DNA of 8,432 nt from Gammaproteobacteria bacterium. Its GTDB lineage: Bacteria; Pseudomonadota; Gammaproteobacteria; Xanthomonadales; Xanthomonadaceae. Made by a program: the position numbers and the translations under genes. The notes under the pieces were generated by a model, which did not search any database, was not told the DNA's origin, and worked only from the letters and a program-made list of their open reading frames with translations. The DNA is taken from positions 1-8,432 of the forward strand of contig JAUIJO010000144.1 in the NCBI GenBank assembly GCA_030431185.1, given 5' to 3'. Position 1 is the first letter of the stretch. Every line of letters begins with the position of its first letter. Below, piece by piece: positions 5,148 through 8,432 of this stretch.

Positions 5148-8100
5148 TCAGCGACCGCGGCGGCCGATCCTCACGTCCAGGGTGTCGCGGTTGTTGCGGC
5201 GATCCGGGTCCGGCGTGGCCCCATCCACCTCGGCGCTGAAGTGGAGCACCCGGCCGGGCGGCGACGCGCCGGCCACCACGACCGCGAAAGCCAGCCACTG
5301 GATGCGCCCCGACAGCGCGCCCGGGTGGCGGCATTCGGCGCGGAAGCCCGTCGCGGTGTCGGCGAGCGGCGAGCAGGTCCAGCCCCGCGGCGCGGCAATG
5401 GCGGCGCGCCGCGCCTCCGTGTTGCCCTCCACCACGAGCGTGGTGCCTTCGGCGGCGTCGGGCCCGGCATTGCGCACCGGTACCAGGAAGGTCGCGATGG
5501 CCTTGCCGTGGATGGCATGGGCGCCGCCCAGCAGGTGGACCGACAGGTCGGCCGATCCCGCTGCCGCGACGGGTACCGCGACGCCGGCCTGGTTGTCGCC
5601 GTTGGCCGGATCGCGCTGTTGCGAACGCACCGCCGCGCCGAAGCGCAGCGCATCGCCGGCGCTGGCGGCCGGCACGATCGCGTCGATGGCGAACTGCGCC
5701 TGGGTACCCACGTCGAACGCGGCCGTGGTGCAGGTCAGCGTCGTGCTGTCGACATCCTGGACCGGCGCGCCGCATGTCCAGCCTGCCGGGACCGTCGCCG
5801 GTGCTGGCACCAGCAGGGCGTCGAACACGAACGCGACGGCGGCCGAGCCGGCGATGCCGGGCCCGCTGTTCGCGGCGGTGGCCTCGAAGCGGACGGTGTC
5901 GCCGACCCGGGCCGTGGCCGTGCCGGCGCTGGCCTGGATCGACAGGTCGGCGCGGGCGAACCCGGGCACGGCGATGCGCAGGCGCACCGGATCGTGGTCG
6001 GAGGCACGCACCGCGATCGAGGCATCGTCGAAATTGTCGACGCCGAAGTCGGCGTTGACGCGCGGATGGTCGACGCGGAGCATGCCCGCGTCCATCGCCA
6101 GCGCCTCGTTGACCAGCACGTGGTCGAGCGTCTGCGCGTTGCCGGCGAACACGTAGGAGTAGCGCTCTTCCGGGTCGGCGATCAGCTGCGAGCCGTCCAC
6201 CAGCGGGGTCGTCAGCGGGCTCGGCACCCAGGCCAGCACCTGGTCGGCCGGCGCGGGGTTGCCGCGGACGATGCCCATCACGTCGACGTAGCCGTCGTTG
6301 ACCTCGAAGGCATTGAAGTCGCCGACCAGGACGATGCGCTCGGCCGGGTCGGCCTGCTGCATCTGCTCGACGAGCCCGGCCAGGTACGCGGCCTGCGCAC
6401 CGCGCTTGGCACGCACGCGATCACCGCCGCTCGCCCAGCCCGAGCTACCCGAGCCGACATCGTCGATGCCGTTGAGCGAGCGCAGGTGGTTGACGACGAC
6501 CGTCAGCGGATAGCTGTCGGCGCCGTCCTGGTGGATCCGCGCGCGCAGCCGCAGCGGCGGGCGGTCGTTGAGCAGGCTGGTGCTGCCATCGGGGTTGGCG
6601 AGCGTCGCGTCCTTGCCGAACTGCGTCACCTCCAGCACCTCGACGCGCGCTTCCCCGCCATCCACCGAGCGCGTGCTGACGAGGAAGCCGACATTGATGC
6701 CGCCCACGTCGTTGCCCGGCTGCAGGTAGGGCACGTAAGCGGGCGCGGAGGCGCAGCTCGCGTCGATGCGCTCGGACAGCAACTGCAGCACGCGCGCGTT
6801 CTCGACCTCCACCACGCCCAGCACGTCGGGCGCCTTGAGGTAGTCGCAGATCGTCGCCGCGGCCTTGGCCAGGCGCTTGTCCAGCGCGGCCGGGGTCAGC
6901 GTGGTCGCGCCGTTGCCATCGGCGACGTCGTCGAACAGGCGCAGCAGGTTGAAGCTGCCGACGGTCACCTCGTCGTAGGCGGCATCGTTGACCGCTTCGG
7001 GCAGGCGGCCGCCCGCGACGGTCGGCGGGGTGGCGGCGTCGGGCAGCAGGGCCCAGGTGCCATCGTAGTAGTCGAGCACGCCCAGCAGGCCCGCGACCTC
7101 CGCGCCGGTGTCCACCGACAGGGGCGCGGCGCCCACCTGGCCCCAGCTGCGGACCATCAGGCGCTCGGGGTTGGTGTCGAAGCGGGGCGGGTCCTTGCCG
7201 GCCGGGATCGAGACCGCGTCCAGCACGCCGATGCCAGGCTCGCGGAACGGCCGCTCGACCCCGGGCAGGGTCACGTGGAACACGCCGTCGGACGAGGCGG
7301 TGGCATCGTTCTCGTCGATGCTGCCGCCGGAGGGCGCGATGACGACCGCGTCGGCGACGCTGACCCGCATGCCCTCCAGCCGCTCGAGGCTGGCCGGCGA
7401 GGCCGACGGCGCGAGCAGGTCATCGCCCAGTTCGACCGCAGCCGGCAGGGGCTGGCCGCTGGCCAGGACCTCCACCACCGGGCTCACGAGTTCGGTGATC
7501 GCCAGCTGGTTCGGGTTCGACGAAGGCGTGAACTCGGAGACCGTGGCGGTCACCTTCACCCGGTCGCCCACCGCGACGAGCGCGCCGGGCGCGCTGGCGG
7601 TGTAGACGAAGATGCCGTCGGACGTCGCCGGGTCGCCGTCGTCGGTCGCGCTCTGCAGGAAGAAGCCGTTGTTGAACTTGAGCGCGGTGACCACGCCCTC
7701 GGTGACGACGGCGCGGTCGGCGTAGGGCGAGGCCAGGCCGCTGCCCTGGATCTGCGCGATGCCCAGCGCGACCGGCGGTTCGGGCGGGTCAGGCGGCTCG
7801 GCGCCGCTGTTGCGGGGGTCGGGCGCGCCACGGGTGAAGTCGCCGGCGTTGTCGTCGGTATCGACGCTGCCGTCGCCATTGCGCAGCGCCGCCGAGGTGT
7901 TGTTGAGCGCGGGCGTGGCCGCGCTGCCCTCGAAGCAGTTGGCGCTGCCGAAGCCGACGAAATCCACGACCGTGGCCCCGCCCAGCGGACAGCTGCCCGA
8001 CAGCGCGCCGCCGCCGTTGACCAGGGCCACCTTGCCGTTGCTCGAGGAGAGCGCGATCGTGCCGATCGCGTCCGGCGTGGGCAGGTCGACGCTGCCACCG

Positions 8101-8396
8101 GCGCCCTGGGCCTGCTGGACCAGGTAGAAGCCGCCCGGCGCGATGCTGCCGGCCAGCGCGGTGGCCTGCCAGCTGCTGCCGCTCGAGGAGGCGTACTGCA
8201 CCGACCATCCGTCCAGGTCGACGGCCGTCGGGCCGTTGTTGCGCAGCTCGATGAAATCGTTGCGCCAGGTCGAACCCGAGTTGCCGCCGCCGCCATAGAC
8301 CTGGCTGACGACGACCTGGGCGTGGGCATGGGTGGCCAGTCCGAGCGTGGCCAGTAACAACAGTATCGCCGTCGATCGGCGGTATGGATCGCGCAT
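5148..8396 (-). CDS. Secreted ExeM/NucH-type nuclease with lamin-tail, OB-fold and DUF11 domains
   Basis: This 1,082-residue protein is probably an exported nuclease that degrades extracellular DNA. Residues 1-26 form a signal peptide (basic start, ILLLLATLGLA core, cleavage after AHA). A lamin-tail domain follows at about 27-135 (VVVSQVYGGGG...DFIELRNNG...VDLDGW), then a linker with PPDPPEPP. A YhcR-type OB fold spans about 210-315 (IAQIQGSGLASPYA...VTEGVVTALKFNNGFFLQS). The endonuclease/exonuclease/phosphatase domain spans about 473-808 with its set of metal and catalytic motifs: VGSFNLLRL, VVEVEN near 525, VVNHLRS near 634, VGDFNAFE near 690, TLDHVLVN, and RASDHDPVRL. Two DUF11-like beta domains begin ADLSI at about 814 and ADLSV at about 949. 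No GlyGly-CTERM or other anchor is seen; the end is basic (RIGRRGR). I chose the ATG at 8396 because AGGGA lies eight bases upstream and the signal peptide starts there; an ATG at 8426 would add ten residues before it. DNA as substrate is inferred from the family. Confidence 0.92.
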   Translation of the reverse strand: MRDPYRRSTAILLLLATLGLATHAHAQVVVSQVYGGGGNSGSTWRNDFIELRNNGPTAVDLDGWSVQYASSSGSSWQATALAGSIAPGGFYLVQQAQGAGGSVDLPTPDAIGTIALSSSNGKVALVNGGGALSGSCPLGGATVVDFVGFGSANCFEGSAATPALNNTSAALRNGDGSVDTDDNAGDFTRGAPDPRNSGAEPPDPPEPPVALGIAQIQGSGLASPYADRAVVTEGVVTALKFNNGFFLQSATDDGDPATSDGIFVYTASAPGALVAVGDRVKVTATVSEFTPSSNPNQLAITELVSPVVEVLASGQPLPAAVELGDDLLAPSASPASLERLEGMRVSVADAVVIAPSGGSIDENDATASSDGVFHVTLPGVERPFREPGIGVLDAVSIPAGKDPPRFDTNPERLMVRSWGQVGAAPLSVDTGAEVAGLLGVLDYYDGTWALLPDAATPPTVAGGRLPEAVNDAAYDEVTVGSFNLLRLFDDVADGNGATTLTPAALDKRLAKAAATICDYLKAPDVLGVVEVENARVLQLLSERIDASCASAPAYVPYLQPGNDVGGINVGFLVSTRSVDGGEARVEVLEVTQFGKDATLANPDGSTSLLNDRPPLRLRARIHQDGADSYPLTVVVNHLRSLNGIDDVGSGSSGWASGGDRVRAKRGAQAAYLAGLVEQMQQADPAERIVLVGDFNAFEVNDGYVDVMGIVRGNPAPADQVLAWVPSPLTTPLVDGSQLIADPEERYSYVFAGNAQTLDHVLVNEALAMDAGMLRVDHPRVNADFGVDNFDDASIAVRASDHDPVRLRIAVPGFARADLSIQASAGTATARVGDTVRFEATAANSGPGIAGSAAVAFVFDALLVPAPATVPAGWTCGAPVQDVDSTTLTCTTAAFDVGTQAQFAIDAIVPAASAGDALRFGAAVRSQQRDPANGDNQAGVAVPVAAAGSADLSVHLLGGAHAIHGKAIATFLVPVRNAGPDAAEGTTLVVEGNTEARRAAIAAPRGWTCSPLADTATGFRAECRHPGALSGRIQWLAFAVVVAGASPPGRVLHFSAEVDGATPDPDRRNNRDTLDVRIGRRGR

Positions 8397-8404
8397 TGCA
8401 GTCT

Positions 8405-8409
8405 TCCCT
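8405..8409 (-). promoter_or_regulatory. Ribosome binding site that sets the nuclease start
   Basis: AGGGA on the minus strand lies eight bases before the ATG at 8396. It supports that start over the in-frame ATG at 8426, for which the window holds almost no upstream sequence. The promoter must lie beyond the window edge. Confidence 0.7.
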
Positions 8410-8432
8410 GTGGTCGCGAACGCCATACCCCC

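Noticed and set aside
3733..6156. 807-codon open frame on the plus strand spanning two genes and both gaps
   Set aside because: It runs antisense through unrelated genes and terminator-like hairpins with low-complexity composition, which marks it as a shadow of the minus-strand genes.
5013..8357. Very long open frame on the plus strand (1,114 codons) opposite the nuclease gene
   Set aside because: It is antisense to a gene with clear domains, its translation is Arg/Ala/Gly/Val-rich without recognisable motifs, and long antisense frames are expected at this GC content. No ribosome binding site or promoter supports it.
8397..8432. Promoter of the nuclease gene
   Set aside because: Only 36 bases of upstream sequence are present and they hold no convincing -10/-35 pair beyond a poor TATGGC; the promoter probably lies outside the window.

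Overview
The window is very GC-rich DNA with four genes, all on the minus strand, and little intergenic space. The GC content, the GGGAATC heptamer repeats, the REP-like CTCCCC...GAGGGG element and the gene families suggest a gammaproteobacterium of the Xanthomonadaceae/Lysobacteraceae (Lysobacter, Luteimonas, Xanthomonas relatives). This assignment is an inference from composition and repeat style, not from a database match.

Layout, in direction of transcription (right to left). (1) 8396-5148: a secreted modular nuclease of about 1,082 residues (signal peptide, lamin-tail domain, YhcR-type OB fold, endonuclease/exonuclease/phosphatase domain of the ExeM/NucH type, two DUF11-like C-terminal repeats). 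It is followed by a very strong bulged hairpin at 5136-5089 that probably ends its transcript. (2) 5028-3904: a GTG-started, saccharopine-dehydrogenase-like NAD(P)-binding oxidoreductase of unknown substrate. (3) A 155-base spacer with a probable promoter. (4) 3748-194: a compact three-gene operon, E1-alpha, E1-beta, E2, for a heterotetrameric-E1 2-oxo-acid dehydrogenase complex, most likely the branched-chain one. (5) 193-1: non-coding as far as can be seen, with five tandem GATTCCC heptamers directly behind the E2 stop codon and a 46-base imperfect hairpin further out.

How the genes work together: E1-alpha and E1-beta form the thiamine-diphosphate decarboxylase, and E2 carries the lipoyl arm and makes the acyl-CoA. 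The E3 dihydrolipoamide dehydrogenase is not in the window and must come from elsewhere. In bacteria rich in iso-branched fatty acids this complex supplies branched acyl-CoA primers. The oxidoreductase and the nuclease have no evident functional link to the complex or to each other.

No clearly new multi-gene system is visible. The most unusual signals are a REP-like, hairpin-rich repeat that is translated in frame inside the E2 linker (901-979), the Asp-to-Thr change in the E2 catalytic motif, and the long hairpin at 43-88 that no gene explains.
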